Shown: one piece after another, positions 34,694 through 44,055 of the stretch | Numbering within the stretch: the stretch's first letter is position 1 | Layout: every line of letters starts with the position of its first letter | Assembly: GCF_039679125.1 (NCBI RefSeq) | Contig: NZ_CP155551.1 | Location: 2,418,001-2,482,000, forward strand | Direction: 5' to 3' | Origin: Blastococcus sp. HT6-4 | GTDB lineage: Bacteria; Actinomycetota; Actinomycetes; Mycobacteriales; Geodermatophilaceae | DNA length: 64,000 nucleotides | Notes under the pieces: model-generated | What the model was told of the DNA's origin: nothing | Databases searched by the model: none | Seen by the model: only the letters and a program-made list of their open reading frames with translations | Made by a program: the position numbers and the translations under genes

Positions 34694-36340
34694 TCACAGG
34701 ACGTGGCTCCTGGCCCAGCGCGCGAGGCTCTCGATGGAGAAGACGACGACGGCGATCACGATGAGGATCGCGCTTGTGACGTCGTAGCGGAGAGTCGCGA
34801 TCGATTCCTGCAGCAGGAAGCCGATTCCCCCGGCCCCGACGATCCCCAGGACGATCGACTCCCGCAGCGCCAGGTCGCAGACGAAGAGGCTGTTGCTGGT
34901 AAGGGAGGGCACGAACTGGGGGAACAGCCCGCTCACCAGGACCTGCCACCTCGTCGCGCCCACCGCACGCAGTGCCTCCAGCGGCACCGGGTCGAGCTGC
35001 TCGAGGGCGTCGGTGAAGAACTTCGCCGCGAGCGCCGTGCAGCTGATCGACAGGGCGAGGAAGCCGGGAAACGGACCGAGTCCCAGGGCCGCGACGAACA
35101 GCAGGGCGTAGACGAGGTCGGGGATGCCGCGAAGGACCACGACGACGGACCGCACGACGGCGGAGAGCGGTCCGAGCGGCGTCACGTTGTGCGCCGTGAG
35201 CATGGCCAGGACGAGGCCGAGGACCACACCTACGACCGTCGCCGAGACCGCCATCAACAGACTCTCGAGCACGCCCGTGACGATCTCTGCGGAGAAGACG
35301 GGCGGCCACATCCCCGAGAGGATCAGTTGCACGCGCGGCCACGCATCCAGGAGCCGCTGCAGATCGGCATCAAGGGACGACAGCGACCAGGCGAACAGGC
35401 CGATCACGCCGATCACACCGGCGCTGCGCGAGAGGCGCCCCCTCCCCCACCCCGGGGTGTGCGGGTCCCTGCCCTCCGAGAGGACGACGCCGGACGAGGC
35501 CCCGGCATGCACGCTGACCCTGCGCCGGATGAGCACGGACAACAGTTCCAGCAGCAGGATCAGACCGATGATCACGGCGATGATCCCAGCGGCACGCCGG
35601 TAGTTCAGGCTCCCGAGCGCCGTCTGGAGGGCGACACCGATGCCGCCGGCGCCGACGATGCCGAGGATCGCCGACGCGCGGACGTTGATGTCCAGCCGGT
35701 ACAGGACGGTGCTGACGAAGGCCGGCATGACTCTGGGGAGGACGCTGGAGACCGCGACCTGCATGCGGCTCGCACCACAGGCCCGGACGGCCTCGGTCGG
35801 GACGGGGTCGACCTCCTCGATGGCATCCGCCATCAGCTTGGCGATCATGCCGATGGAGTGGACGGCGACCGCCAGTGCTCCGGCCAGCGGTCCCAGTCCG
35901 AAGGCCCGGACGAAGAGGATGGCGAAGACCAGGGTCGGGATCGCCCGAGTCAGCACGATGACCGCTCGCACGACGGCCTGGAGCGGTCGTGCGCCCTCGA
36001 AGGTGCCTGCCGCGACGAACGCGAGAGGTACCGAGCACAGTGTTGCCAGCCCCGTGCCTGCGACGGCGATGAGCAGTGTCTCCAGGAGCAGGCTCAACAG
36101 GTCGGCTGGCTCGGCCACGACGGGGGGCAGCATCCGCGCGAGGAGGCGGCCGGTGTCGTCGAGACCGTCGACCAGCGCCGGGATCGACACCTCGATCCAC
36201 CAGAAGCCTACGAGGGTGACGACCAGTGCCAGCAGGGGCAGGGCAGCGACGAGGAGGCTGCGCAGTCGCACGGGCGGCCGCAACGGGTCCGACCGGGAGA
36301 GGGTCGGCTCCCCCGGACGCAGCCTGGTGTCAGTGGGCAT
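34694..36340 (-). CDS. phnE: Fused double permease of a phosphonate-type ABC importer
   Basis: A 548-residue protein carrying two complete PhnE-like permease domains (about 30-280 and 295-548). Each has about six membrane segments and an EAA-type loop: E-A-V-R-A-C-G-A-S in the first and E-A-L-R-A-V-G-A-T in the second. Both end in I-V-G-A-G-G-I-G. Two-domain fusion replaces the usual PhnE homodimer. It should work with the PhnC-like ATPase (11-base overlap) and the PhnD-like lipoprotein upstream. No C-P lyase genes occur here, so the solute need not be a phosphonate. Confidence 0.88.
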   Translation of the reverse strand: MPTDTRLRPGEPTLSRSDPLRPPVRLRSLLVAALPLLALVVTLVGFWWIEVSIPALVDGLDDTGRLLARMLPPVVAEPADLLSLLLETLLIAVAGTGLATLCSVPLAFVAAGTFEGARPLQAVVRAVIVLTRAIPTLVFAILFVRAFGLGPLAGALAVAVHSIGMIAKLMADAIEEVDPVPTEAVRACGASRMQVAVSSVLPRVMPAFVSTVLYRLDINVRASAILGIVGAGGIGVALQTALGSLNYRRAAGIIAVIIGLILLLELLSVLIRRRVSVHAGASSGVVLSEGRDPHTPGWGRGRLSRSAGVIGVIGLFAWSLSSLDADLQRLLDAWPRVQLILSGMWPPVFSAEIVTGVLESLLMAVSATVVGVVLGLVLAMLTAHNVTPLGPLSAVVRSVVVVLRGIPDLVYALLFVAALGLGPFPGFLALSISCTALAAKFFTDALEQLDPVPLEALRAVGATRWQVLVSGLFPQFVPSLTSNSLFVCDLALRESIVLGIVGAGGIGFLLQESIATLRYDVTSAILIVIAVVVFSIESLARWARSHVL

Positions 36341-37127
36341 CAGCCGTGTCCGGCTCGTCGTAGATCCCGTGCAGCGCGTCGGCGGTGAGCGTGGCCGTCG
36401 GGGCGTCCAGCACCACCCGGCCGTCGTTGAGGGCGACGACCCGGTCCGACACCTCCAGCGCGAGCTCCACCTGGTGCAGGCTGCAGACCACCGTGATGCC
36501 GTCCTCCACGCAGATCCGCTTGAGCGTGGAGAGCACGAGCCGGCTCGCCGCCGGGTCCAGTGAGGCCACGGGCTCGTCGGCCAGCACCAGCTCGGGACGC
36601 TGCACGAGGGTTCGCGCGATGGCGACGCGCTGCTGTTGCCCTCCCGACAAGGTGTCGCAGCGCTGGAAGCGTCGGTCCACGAGACCGACCCGCTCCAGCT
36701 GGTCGACCGCCTGCACGCGCAGCTCACGGGGGTAGCTCACGACGCCGTAGCGTGGGAGACGGAGCGTGGCCAGCCCTCCCATCAGCACGTTCTCCATCGC
36801 GGTGAGCCGACCCACGAGCCCGAACTGCTGGAAGACGAAGCCGACACGTCCCCGCAACCGCCGCAGCTCTGCCCGGGAGCAGGAACCGGGATCCACCCCC
36901 AGCGTCCGCACCGATCCCCCGTCGGCGCGGTGCATCCCGTTGATCAGCCGCAGCAGGGTCGACTTGCCGGCTCCCGAGGGACCGACGAGGGCGACGAACT
37001 GCCCGCGCTCGACCCGCAGGTCGACGTCGTGGAGGACGAGCTTGTCGTCGAACCGCTTGGTGGCGTCGCTCACCTCCAGGACGCTGCCCCGCGTCTGATC
37101 GGCCCTGGGTGGCTCGGCATCCGCCAT
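36330..37127 (-). CDS. phnC: PhnC-like ABC transporter ATPase
   Basis: About 265 residues from ATG 37127. Walker A G-P-S-G-A-G-K-S-T, Q-loop F-V-F-Q-Q-F, signature [10 protein letters not shown], Walker B L-V-L-A-D-E-P, and H-loop S-L-H-Q-V. The sequence pattern fits phosphonate/phosphate-ester importers. Upstream in-frame starts exist at 37208 (behind GAAGAGAAG) and 37223, giving up to 32 extra N-terminal residues; I kept the start closest to the family norm. It energises the fused permease. Confidence 0.9.
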   Translation of the reverse strand: MADAEPPRADQTRGSVLEVSDATKRFDDKLVLHDVDLRVERGQFVALVGPSGAGKSTLLRLINGMHRADGGSVRTLGVDPGSCSRAELRRLRGRVGFVFQQFGLVGRLTAMENVLMGGLATLRLPRYGVVSYPRELRVQAVDQLERVGLVDRRFQRCDTLSGGQQQRVAIARTLVQRPELVLADEPVASLDPAASRLVLSTLKRICVEDGITVVCSLHQVELALEVSDRVVALNDGRVVLDAPTATLTADALHGIYDEPDTADAH

Positions 37128-37297
37128 GGCCGCCACATCCTTCTGTGCGCTGGAGATCGGCTCCTGCCGGACCTGCCCGGAACTGCGTGTGCCCATGGGT
37201 CGTCTCATCTTCTCTTCGTGCACCCGTCAGAGGGTCGCCGACGGCGCCAGGCGGCTGGCGGCATGAACGGCACGGCGACCTCCTACGTCGATCCGTA

Positions 37298-37320
37298 CGG
37301 CGCCCCGGTCCCGGGCGCCG
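37298..37320 (-). terminator. Intercistronic hairpin between PhnD-like and PhnC-like genes
   Basis: CGGCGCCC (37298-37305) pairs with GGGCGCCG (37313-37320) across a 7-base loop, 47 bases after the binding-protein stop. It may protect or attenuate the transcript so that binding protein exceeds transporter. Confidence 0.4.
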
Positions 37321-37366
37321 CAGGAGCGGGCGAGACGGGACGGCTCGGCTGTCGGCGAACCTGGCG

Positions 37367-38338
37367 TCACTCGCCCTCGGTGCAGACCTCGGCCTCGGTG
37401 ATCTCGCAGATCCGCGCGATGGGCTCGTAGTCCTCCGCCGACGCGGGAACGAACGCCCATGCGTTGGAGGCGTCGATGGTGCAGGCCGCCACCCCCGCCT
37501 GGTCACCCCAGCTCTCCGGCCCGTCGATCTCGCTGCCCTCGCAGAATCCGGCCTCGGCCATCTCCGCCGCCGTCCGGGACGTCACCGTCTCCTCGATCTG
37601 GGCGCGGGTCTCCTCGGGGAGCCAGGTACCGACGACGAGGGGCGGCGCGGGGATCGTCGGAGACGTCCAGACCTTCGTGACGGCCGCCGGGTCGAGCAGT
37701 CCTCGGGCCGGCAGGAGGCGGTCGATGAAGACGTCGCCGACGAAGGCGAGGTCGCAGTCACCGGCCAGGAGCGACGCCACGGACGTGTCGTGGCCGCCGG
37801 TGAAGACCGCCTGCGCGTCCGCCTCGGGATCGACCCCGGCCTCCAACAGGGCCGCCAGCGGCTGCAGGTAGCCGGTCGTCGAGCCGGGGTCGGTGAAGCA
37901 GATGTCCTTGCCCGCCGCATCCTCGAGGGACTGGATGCTCGAGTCGTCGCTGCGCACGACGCCGTAGGTGACCGCGCCGGGCTCCATCCCGGGCCCCTGG
38001 ATGGGCGCGGCGATCGGCTCGACCTCTGCGCGCGTGCTCGCCAGGTGGTAGCTGAAGGCCCCGTAGACAGCGATGTCCACCCGTTCGGCCACCTGGGCCT
38101 CGATGACACCGGCGTTGGAGGTCACCGCTTCGAACTCGATCGGCACGCCGAGGTCCTCCTCCAGGGCGGCGAGCAGCGGTTCGAAAGACGCCTCGAGCTG
38201 TTCACTCTCCTCCGACGGAACGGCGGCGAACACGAGCGGCTCCTGCTCGCCGCCTCCCTCGTCGGAGCCCCCGCAGGCGCTGAGCACCAGTGCTGCCACT
38301 GCGATCGTCGCGACGGACGCGCTCTTTCGGACGTTCAT
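37367..38338 (-). CDS. phnD: PhnD-like substrate-binding lipoprotein
   Basis: A 323-residue lipoprotein with lipobox L-S-A-C (Cys22) and Gly/Glu linker. The ligand loop F-T-D-P-G-S-T-T-G-Y-L-Q-P near 145-160 matches the phosphonate/phosphite/oxyanion binding (PF12974-type) family, as does V-A-V-Y-G-A-F-S-Y. Four Cys in the C-terminal half could form disulfides. First transporter gene of the leftward importer operon and 111 bases behind secreted hydrolase 1. It would capture the released hydrolysis product or another anion. Confidence 0.88.
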   Translation of the reverse strand: MNVRKSASVATIAVAALVLSACGGSDEGGGEQEPLVFAAVPSEESEQLEASFEPLLAALEEDLGVPIEFEAVTSNAGVIEAQVAERVDIAVYGAFSYHLASTRAEVEPIAAPIQGPGMEPGAVTYGVVRSDDSSIQSLEDAAGKDICFTDPGSTTGYLQPLAALLEAGVDPEADAQAVFTGGHDTSVASLLAGDCDLAFVGDVFIDRLLPARGLLDPAAVTKVWTSPTIPAPPLVVGTWLPEETRAQIEETVTSRTAAEMAEAGFCEGSEIDGPESWGDQAGVAACTIDASNAWAFVPASAEDYEPIARICEITEAEVCTEGE

Positions 38339-38449
38339 GTCTCTGTCTCCAAGGTCGGGCTTCCGGAAGTGCGGGAGAGGGGGCGCAGGACAGCCGGCGT
38401 CAGGTCCGGCCGACGTCGAGTTCTGCGTCGGAGGGCAGGTCGGACGACC

Positions 38450-39862
38450 TCAGGGGTAGTAGGCCCGCAGGAAGCGGTCGGGGCGGTAGTCCACGAACCC
38501 GGCCTCGCCCAGGTCGAGGGCGGTCTCGGCATCGATCGCCGCCTCCGTCTCGGCGAGGTTCTTCGCGCTGGCCGTCGCGGCCCAGCGTCCGGACTCGATC
38601 CGCTCTTCGAGAGTGCGCAGCAGCGCGGCGCGCTCGGATGCGCTGTACCGGCAGTGTCCCGGGCGGTCGACGAAGGCCTGCCGGAGGAACTGGTGGCTGC
38701 CGGCGGCCGTGACCGCATCGGCGTAGGCCCGCGCCTGTGTCACCTGTGGCGCGTTGTCCCCCGTCTCGTGCAGCGTCAGAACCGGCCGCTGGATGGCACC
38801 CCGCGGAGTGGCGTTGGCGAGCATGTAGTCCACGGCCTCGCGGTCTGCGGCGATCCGCGGGGCCGCAGCGAGAGCCGCGAGGTCCGCGTCCAGATCGAGG
38901 CCGGCCTCGCGGTAGAGAGCTCGTACCAGGTCTGCGCTGCCCGACTGCACCAGCTGCTGGTGGTAGTCCACTCCGACGTTCCAGGAGAAGTTGCCGCCCG
39001 CCCGCTGCTCGAGGGGCTGGCGAGGCGAGAACACGGCGAACATGAACGCGGACTGCTGCTGGAGCTGCTGAGCTGCCCAATCCCGGGGTCCTGGCTCCGG
39101 CGTCCCTTCGGCCGACCACGTGGACAACTGGGCGACCGCCGCCGCGAACGCGATCCTCGCCCGTCCCGCGGGAGTCTCCTGTGCGGCGGTGAGGACCTCG
39201 CGCGCCGCAGTGGTCCTCAGCCGCTCGTCGGTGACGTCGACCAGCTGGAGCCGGTCGTCGTCCGGGGCCAGTAGCGTCCTGAAGACGAACGACCCGTCGA
39301 GACCCTGGTTCAGCATCCCGACGCCGCCGGCCACCGACGCGCAGATGGGGAGCGCTCCGTCGAACGTCTCCGGATGGTTCTCGACCAGTGCGGCCGAGGT
39401 CAGGCCGCCCATCGAGTCACCCCAAGCGATCGTCCGCTCCGGCGTCGCACCCAGCTCGGCGGCGCTGACGCCCACGACCTCCACCTGGTCACGGAGCAGC
39501 TCCTCGACAGCCCATCCGTTGCCGACGGGCTTCGACGACGCGAGGGCGTAGCCCTCGTCCAGCAGCCACGAACGCGTGACACCGCCGGGACCCGCCGTCG
39601 CCTCACCCCCGGGACGTCCGCCGATGTACCCCGGCGACCAGACGAGGAGGGTGCCGTTCCAGTCGGCGGGCGCCTCGACGACGTACCGGGCTCCGCTGGT
39701 GAGGTCCCCTCTGACCACGCGGATGTCTTCCGCCGCGGCGGCGGAAGGGATGCCGGGCGCCACCGTCACGACCAGTGCGGCGCCCGCCGCGGTGGCCAGG
39801 CGACGGCGGAGCCCACGGCGAGGACGCCGAACAGATCGGTCGGGCTCTGGCACGCGACGCAC
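38450..39862 (-). CDS. Secreted alpha/beta hydrolase 1
   Basis: About 470 residues from GTG 39862 (GTG 39868 is also possible). An Arg-rich, twin-Arg-like n-region R-R-G-L-R-R-R-L is followed by a hydrophobic core and an A-A-A-A cleavage region near 44. Nucleophile elbow G-D-S-M-G-G (S150), a candidate acid in E-T-G-D-N, and catalytic His in P-G-H-C-R-Y-S near the C-terminus. Paralogous to the hydrolase at 41.3-42.7 kb. An extracellular ester- or amide-bond hydrolase is likely, substrate unknown. It leads the importer/P450 operon and is divergent from PaaX-1. Confidence 0.8.
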   Translation of the reverse strand: MRRVPEPDRSVRRPRRGLRRRLATAAGAALVVTVAPGIPSAAAAEDIRVVRGDLTSGARYVVEAPADWNGTLLVWSPGYIGGRPGGEATAGPGGVTRSWLLDEGYALASSKPVGNGWAVEELLRDQVEVVGVSAAELGATPERTIAWGDSMGGLTSAALVENHPETFDGALPICASVAGGVGMLNQGLDGSFVFRTLLAPDDDRLQLVDVTDERLRTTAAREVLTAAQETPAGRARIAFAAAVAQLSTWSAEGTPEPGPRDWAAQQLQQQSAFMFAVFSPRQPLEQRAGGNFSWNVGVDYHQQLVQSGSADLVRALYREAGLDLDADLAALAAAPRIAADREAVDYMLANATPRGAIQRPVLTLHETGDNAPQVTQARAYADAVTAAGSHQFLRQAFVDRPGHCRYSASERAALLRTLEERIESGRWAATASAKNLAETEAAIDAETALDLGEAGFVDYRPDRFLRAYYP

Positions 39863-39872
39863 GGACACGCTC

Positions 39873-39945
39873 CGATCGTTGTGGGTGTAAACGATCGTGA
39901 ACCTCCACGATCGTGTGAGGGGCCTCACTTTGCAGTAGCATGCAA
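39873..39945. promoter_or_regulatory. Control region between hydrolase 1 and PaaX-1
   Basis: CGATCGT cores occur at 39873-39879, 39892-39898 and 39908-39914; the last two sit in the 9-base direct repeat ACGATCGTG at a 16-base period. Next comes TTGCA-N6-TGCAA (39930-39934, 39941-39945), containing TAGCAT, a possible -10 box for PaaX-1. These are good operator candidates for PaaX-1. Confidence 0.5.
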
Positions 39946-40077
39946 CCACGGTCAAGGCTTCTGCAAACAATGTCGATCCGGTCTGTGCCACGTGATGGCG
40001 AGCGCTGAGAATCCCAGGATCTGCTGGAGCGCACGGTGGGGATGCGAGGTATGGGATCGGCATGAGTCGATGCGGAG

Positions 40078-41028
40078 GTGGTGCCTGTGGAGACAGCACG
40101 TGACCTGGACATCCCCCGGTCGCAGGCCGGTTCGAGTCCGCAGCATCTGCTCGCCACCGTCTTGGGCGAGTACTTCCCGTCGGAGGTCTCACTGCCCTCG
40201 TCCGCGATCGTCGCGATGCTGGCCGAGTTCGGGATCAGCGAGTCCAGCGCACGGACCGCTCTGTCCCGACTGATCCGCCGCGGCCTGATCGCCGGCAGCC
40301 GTGCGGGCCGCCAGACGTCGTACCAGCTCACCCCCCAGGCGCGCGCCAGGCACCGGGCGCGGATGCACCACTTCCTCACGTTCGGAGCACAGGCACGACC
40401 GTGGACCGGCGACTGGACCGTCGTCTCCTTCTCCCTGCCGGAGGGCCTGCAGGCGCAACGACACGGACTCCGGCGGGTGCTGACCCAGCTGGGCTTCGTG
40501 CGGCTGTACGACAGCGTGTGGATCAAGCCGGGAGAGGACACCGCTGCGGTGTCGACGTCCGTGCGCAACGCGCTCGACGACCTCCGCGAGGCCCGGTGGA
40601 CGGTGATGGAAGCTCGATTTCCGGACGGGGGAGGTCCCCATGGCCCAGCAGACGCCTTCGACCTGACTGCGCTCGGGGCCCGCTACGAGGAGTTCATCCG
40701 CCGGTTCCGACCCGAAGCGGCCCGCGCGAGGGCCGGACGCATCACCTCCTCGGAAGCACTCGTCGCCCGGACCGAACTCATGGACGCGTGGCGCAACTTC
40801 GCCGACGACGACCCCGATCTGCCGAGCCACATGCTGCCCGCGAACTGGCCGCGACCCGACGCACGGGATCTCTTCCTCGACCTGCACCGCAGGCTGGGCC
40901 CCCTCGCGGAGGAGCGTCTCCGAGCGCTGTTCACCCAGCACGCACCGGAAGCCGCCGCCCTGGTCACGCACTTCGTCACCGCACCGCCGGAGGGGCACGA
41001 CCACCACGGAGGAGCGGGCACCGCCTGA
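40078..41028 (+). CDS. PaaX-family transcriptional repressor 1
   Basis: A 316-residue PaaX protein. N-terminal winged helix (S-S-A-I-V-A-M-L-A-E-F-G-I-S-E-S-S-A-R-T) near 42-62, central domain with W-T-V-V-S-F-S-L-P-E and C-terminal domain with M-D-A-W-R-N-F-A-D-D-D-P-D-L-P and N-W-P. PaaX represses phenylacetate genes in E. coli and is released by phenylacetyl-CoA, so a CoA-thioester effector is likely. Start GTG 40078, with GTG 40081 and 40087 also possible. Divergent from the hydrolase-1/importer/P450 operon, its likely target. Confidence 0.92.
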   Translation: MVPVETARDLDIPRSQAGSSPQHLLATVLGEYFPSEVSLPSSAIVAMLAEFGISESSARTALSRLIRRGLIAGSRAGRQTSYQLTPQARARHRARMHHFLTFGAQARPWTGDWTVVSFSLPEGLQAQRHGLRRVLTQLGFVRLYDSVWIKPGEDTAAVSTSVRNALDDLREARWTVMEARFPDGGGPHGPADAFDLTALGARYEEFIRRFRPEAARARAGRITSSEALVARTELMDAWRNFADDDPDLPSHMLPANWPRPDARDLFLDLHRRLGPLAEERLRALFTQHAPEAAALVTHFVTAPPEGHDHHGGAGTA

Positions 41029-41231
41029 CGGCGCTGCCCCACACAGCTCGCTGACGGCCCCGTGAGGTGACCGGCCCGCCGGTGACGGCCCCCGCCGGAT
41101 CGAGGCTGACGGGCTCGCACGTCATCGGGCGACGCCGAGCCGGCCGGATCCGGGGAGACGACCACCGCGGACTTCGACCGCTTCCCCCCACCGCCGACCG
41201 ACAGCCGTCCCTCATCACGCCCCGGCCGGGC

Positions 41232-41261
41232 GTGGGCGCCGCGACGAACCGCGGCGCCCAC
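41232..41261 (-). terminator. Terminator after secreted hydrolase 2
   Basis: A 12-bp perfect stem (41232-41243 with 41250-41261) and 6-base loop, six bases after the hydrolase stop at 41267. It also separates the convergent PaaX-1 gene. Confidence 0.65.
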
Positions 41262-41266
41262 AGCCG

Positions 41267-42673
41267 TCAGCCGCCGTAAGGGCGGTTGAATCGCGGCGGG
41301 TCGTAGGTGATGAAGCGTGCCGGTCCTGCGCTGTCGAGTGCCCGCGCGCGCTCGTTCAGGGAGCGCGGGTTCGTGGAGGGCCAGTGGCCGGACTCCAGCC
41401 GGTCGAACATCGTCTGCAGCGCCGCCTCCTGCTCGCCCAGCGAGAAGGCGCAGTGGCCGACCGATTCCACCCATACCTGCCGGAACAGCGGGTTGGCGCC
41501 GGAGCGTCGCACCGTGTCGGCGTAGTACCCGTCCTGAGCCACGGTGGAGATCTGGTCGCCGATGTTCGACACGTTCAGCACAAGGATCTCCGGGTCGCCG
41601 TCGAAGACGATGCCCTCGGCGAAGCGCTCGACCGCTGCGGGGTCCGCGGCGACACGGGGGGCATCCGCCAGGGTGCCGAGATCCGCCCGGAGGTCGAGAT
41701 CCGCCTCCCGGTACAGCTCGCGGACGGCGCGCCGGAGGGCCGGATCGGCGGAGCGCAGCTGATCCTCGTAGTCGACCCCCGTGTTCCAGGACGGGTTGCC
41801 GCCGACCACCTCCATGATGGCGCGCCGGCTGCTCATCGCCTGCCCCATGTAGGGCAGCGGGCCGCCCGCGAGGGCCAGGTACGCGCCCTCCTGCAGCGCC
41901 TCGACGTCGCGGTCGCCCGGACGCGGCGTCGGCGTGCGGTCGGGCAGCGCACCCCACGCAGGCACCTGCCCGATCGCGGCAGCCAAGGCGATCCGGGCTC
42001 GGCCCTCAGGGGTCTGTTGCGCCTCCCCGAGGGCGTCGAACCAGAGCCGGCGCGCCGCCTCGATGTCCTCCGGGATGTCGATCACGGGGAGTCCCGGTGC
42101 GATCAGGCGCTCGAGGACGAAGACCGTGTCGAGCTTCTGGTTCCACTGAGCCACCGAGCCGCCGAGGCCACCGCAGAACGGCACCGCCGCGTCGAAGACG
42201 TCCGGATGCACCTGCGCCGTGCCGGCCGCGACGAATCCGCCCATCGAGTTGCCCGATGCGATCGCGTGCCGGGCCGGCCCGTACGCCTCTTCGAATCGCG
42301 CCAGCGCCTCGGCCTGGTTGTCGATCGCACCCCGGATGTCCCAGCCGGTCACGTCACGGGTCGTGCCGCCCCGCGCCACGCCGTCGTCCAGGAGCCGTTG
42401 GGTGAGGGCCTGCCTCTCTCCGGAGGGCGCGAAGTCGAGCGCGACGACGACCGTGCCGTTCCAGTCCGACGGCACCACGAACTGGTAAGGGGTCCCGTCG
42501 GCCAACGTGCCAGAGATGCACGTGGGCTCGGCCGGCGCCCCCTCGAGACAGGGCGTGCCGCCCGGCGGTGGCGATGAGACCGGCTCGGCCTGGGCCGCGC
42601 CGACGCCGGTGAGGGTCGACGCGGCGGCGACTGCCGCGACGAGGGTCATGGTTCTGCGGGGCTGGAAAGGCAC
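41267..42673 (-). CDS. Secreted alpha/beta hydrolase 2
   Basis: A 468-residue exported protein with a Sec-type signal (R-R-T-M-T-L-V-A-A-V-A-A-A) cleaved near A-Q-A-E. Nucleophile elbow G-N-S-M-G-G (S143), candidate acid in N-I-G-D-Q, and catalytic His in V-G-H-C-A-F-S. It shares S-W-N-x-G-V-D-Y, L-Y-R-E-A-x-L-D-L and the GHCxxS block with hydrolase 1. Two Cys near 42 and 52 may pair. It is the last gene of the leftward CoA-transferase operon, 115 bases after the MFS gene. Confidence 0.82.
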   Translation of the reverse strand: MPFQPRRTMTLVAAVAAASTLTGVGAAQAEPVSSPPPGGTPCLEGAPAEPTCISGTLADGTPYQFVVPSDWNGTVVVALDFAPSGERQALTQRLLDDGVARGGTTRDVTGWDIRGAIDNQAEALARFEEAYGPARHAIASGNSMGGFVAAGTAQVHPDVFDAAVPFCGGLGGSVAQWNQKLDTVFVLERLIAPGLPVIDIPEDIEAARRLWFDALGEAQQTPEGRARIALAAAIGQVPAWGALPDRTPTPRPGDRDVEALQEGAYLALAGGPLPYMGQAMSSRRAIMEVVGGNPSWNTGVDYEDQLRSADPALRRAVRELYREADLDLRADLGTLADAPRVAADPAAVERFAEGIVFDGDPEILVLNVSNIGDQISTVAQDGYYADTVRRSGANPLFRQVWVESVGHCAFSLGEQEAALQTMFDRLESGHWPSTNPRSLNERARALDSAGPARFITYDPPRFNRPYGG

Positions 42674-42788
42674 GTGGCGTTTCCTCTCGCTCGGGGATTG
42701 TGTTGTGAATCACTGGGCAGCGATGTGACGAGCGTCGACCCATCTGCCGCCCGTGTCAACATGCGTCGATCCGTCGGCGAACGCAGGG

Positions 42789-44000
42789 TTACGACCACGC
42801 GCCCGACGCGCGGGTGGGACCTTCAGATGCGGTCGCCGTGTCTCGCGTACCGCCCCAGACGAGGCATGCGGCGCCGACCACGACGACGCCGGCCAACCCT
42901 GCGCTCCATCGGGGGCCGAGGACGTCTGCCCCCCATCCGAGCAGTGGCGATCCGAGCGGTACCCCGATGATCAGAGTGGTCGTGAACAGGGCGGAGACCA
43001 TGCCGCGCACGTCGTCCGGCACGACGACCTGTACCAGCGCGTTGCCCTGAGCAGCCATGAAGATCGCCGCGGCACCGCTCAACACGAGGACGGCCAGGTA
43101 AGAGGCGTAGTTCGGCGCCAGGCCGGACGATCCGGCGGTGGCGCCGCACGCGAGCGTGGCGAGGGCCAGCGACCCGGAACTCGGAACCCGGCGCCGCAGG
43201 GTCGTCACCAAGGCTCCTCCCACGGCGCCGACGGCCAACGCGAGCGCAGCCAGACTCACCTCCGGTGGCCCCCCGCCGAAGACGTCGTCGACCATGAGGG
43301 CGGACAGGGTGGTGAGGTTGGGCCCGACGACGCCACCGAAGCCGACGAACCAGAAGGCCGCCCGCAGCCGCCGGTCGTCGCGGATCGACCGCAGTGCTCG
43401 CCGGAGACCGCCGCCCCGTGGCCCGCTCCGCCGGGCGCCGCGCACCCCCGGCGTCACCAGCACGGCGGTGAACACGCCGAAGAGCGCGACGCAAGCCACG
43501 AAGACGGATGCCAGCCCGAACGCTGCGGTCAGCGCGGCGCACAGGGCCGGCCCGATGACCCGCCCGAGTTGGGTGGTGACGACGACGGCGCCCACGCCAC
43601 GGGACAGCTGGGGTGGCGGCAGAATGTCAGCGACCGTCGACAGCCGCACCGGGTGGTCGAACGTGGCCGCCAGACCCAGTGCGGCCGCGAGCGCGAGCGA
43701 CTGCCACGCCACGTACGAGCCGAGCAGGACCCGCGCACCTTCGACGGCTGCGACCGCGGTCATGAGGATCTGCCCCGCGAGCAGCAGCCGGACTCGGGGG
43801 ACCCGGTCCGCGAGCGCCCCGATGGCCGGGCTGAGCAGGATCACCGGCGCCATCTGCAGGGCGGCCAGCAGCCCCAGCGTCCAGCCGGAAGCGCCGGGCA
43901 CCTGGAGCAGGACGAGGGTCTGCCCCAGCCGGAGCATCCACACGCCGACGCCGGAGGAGAGCGCTCCGGCGGCGAAGACCAGGAAGTCACCGCGCAGCAC
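42789..44000 (-). CDS. MFS transporter
   Basis: A 403-residue major-facilitator protein with about 12 membrane segments. The loop motif G-A-L-A-D-R-V-P-R-V-R falls near 61-71 and a second arginine-rich loop follows near 190-205. By pattern it belongs to the DHA3/MefA-like group, which often exports small molecules. GTG 44000 is the first standard start. An upstream CTG in the same frame could add about 16 residues beginning T-R-F-S-L-R-R. It is 55 bases behind the amidohydrolase, so it may export a pathway product or import substrate. Confidence 0.88.
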   Translation of the reverse strand: MLRGDFLVFAAGALSSGVGVWMLRLGQTLVLLQVPGASGWTLGLLAALQMAPVILLSPAIGALADRVPRVRLLLAGQILMTAVAAVEGARVLLGSYVAWQSLALAAALGLAATFDHPVRLSTVADILPPPQLSRGVGAVVVTTQLGRVIGPALCAALTAAFGLASVFVACVALFGVFTAVLVTPGVRGARRSGPRGGGLRRALRSIRDDRRLRAAFWFVGFGGVVGPNLTTLSALMVDDVFGGGPPEVSLAALALAVGAVGGALVTTLRRRVPSSGSLALATLACGATAGSSGLAPNYASYLAVLVLSGAAAIFMAAQGNALVQVVVPDDVRGMVSALFTTTLIIGVPLGSPLLGWGADVLGPRWSAGLAGVVVVGAACLVWGGTRDTATASEGPTRASGAWS

Positions 44001-44055
44001 CGCCTCGGCACCGTCCGCCGGGACTCTGCGGAGCGAGAAGCGCGTCAGGGCCGCA

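Noticed and set aside
36341-36727. N-terminal extension of the fused permease
   Set aside because: It lies inside the ATPase gene in another frame and is Ser/Arg-rich; ATG 36340 gives a normal permease start.
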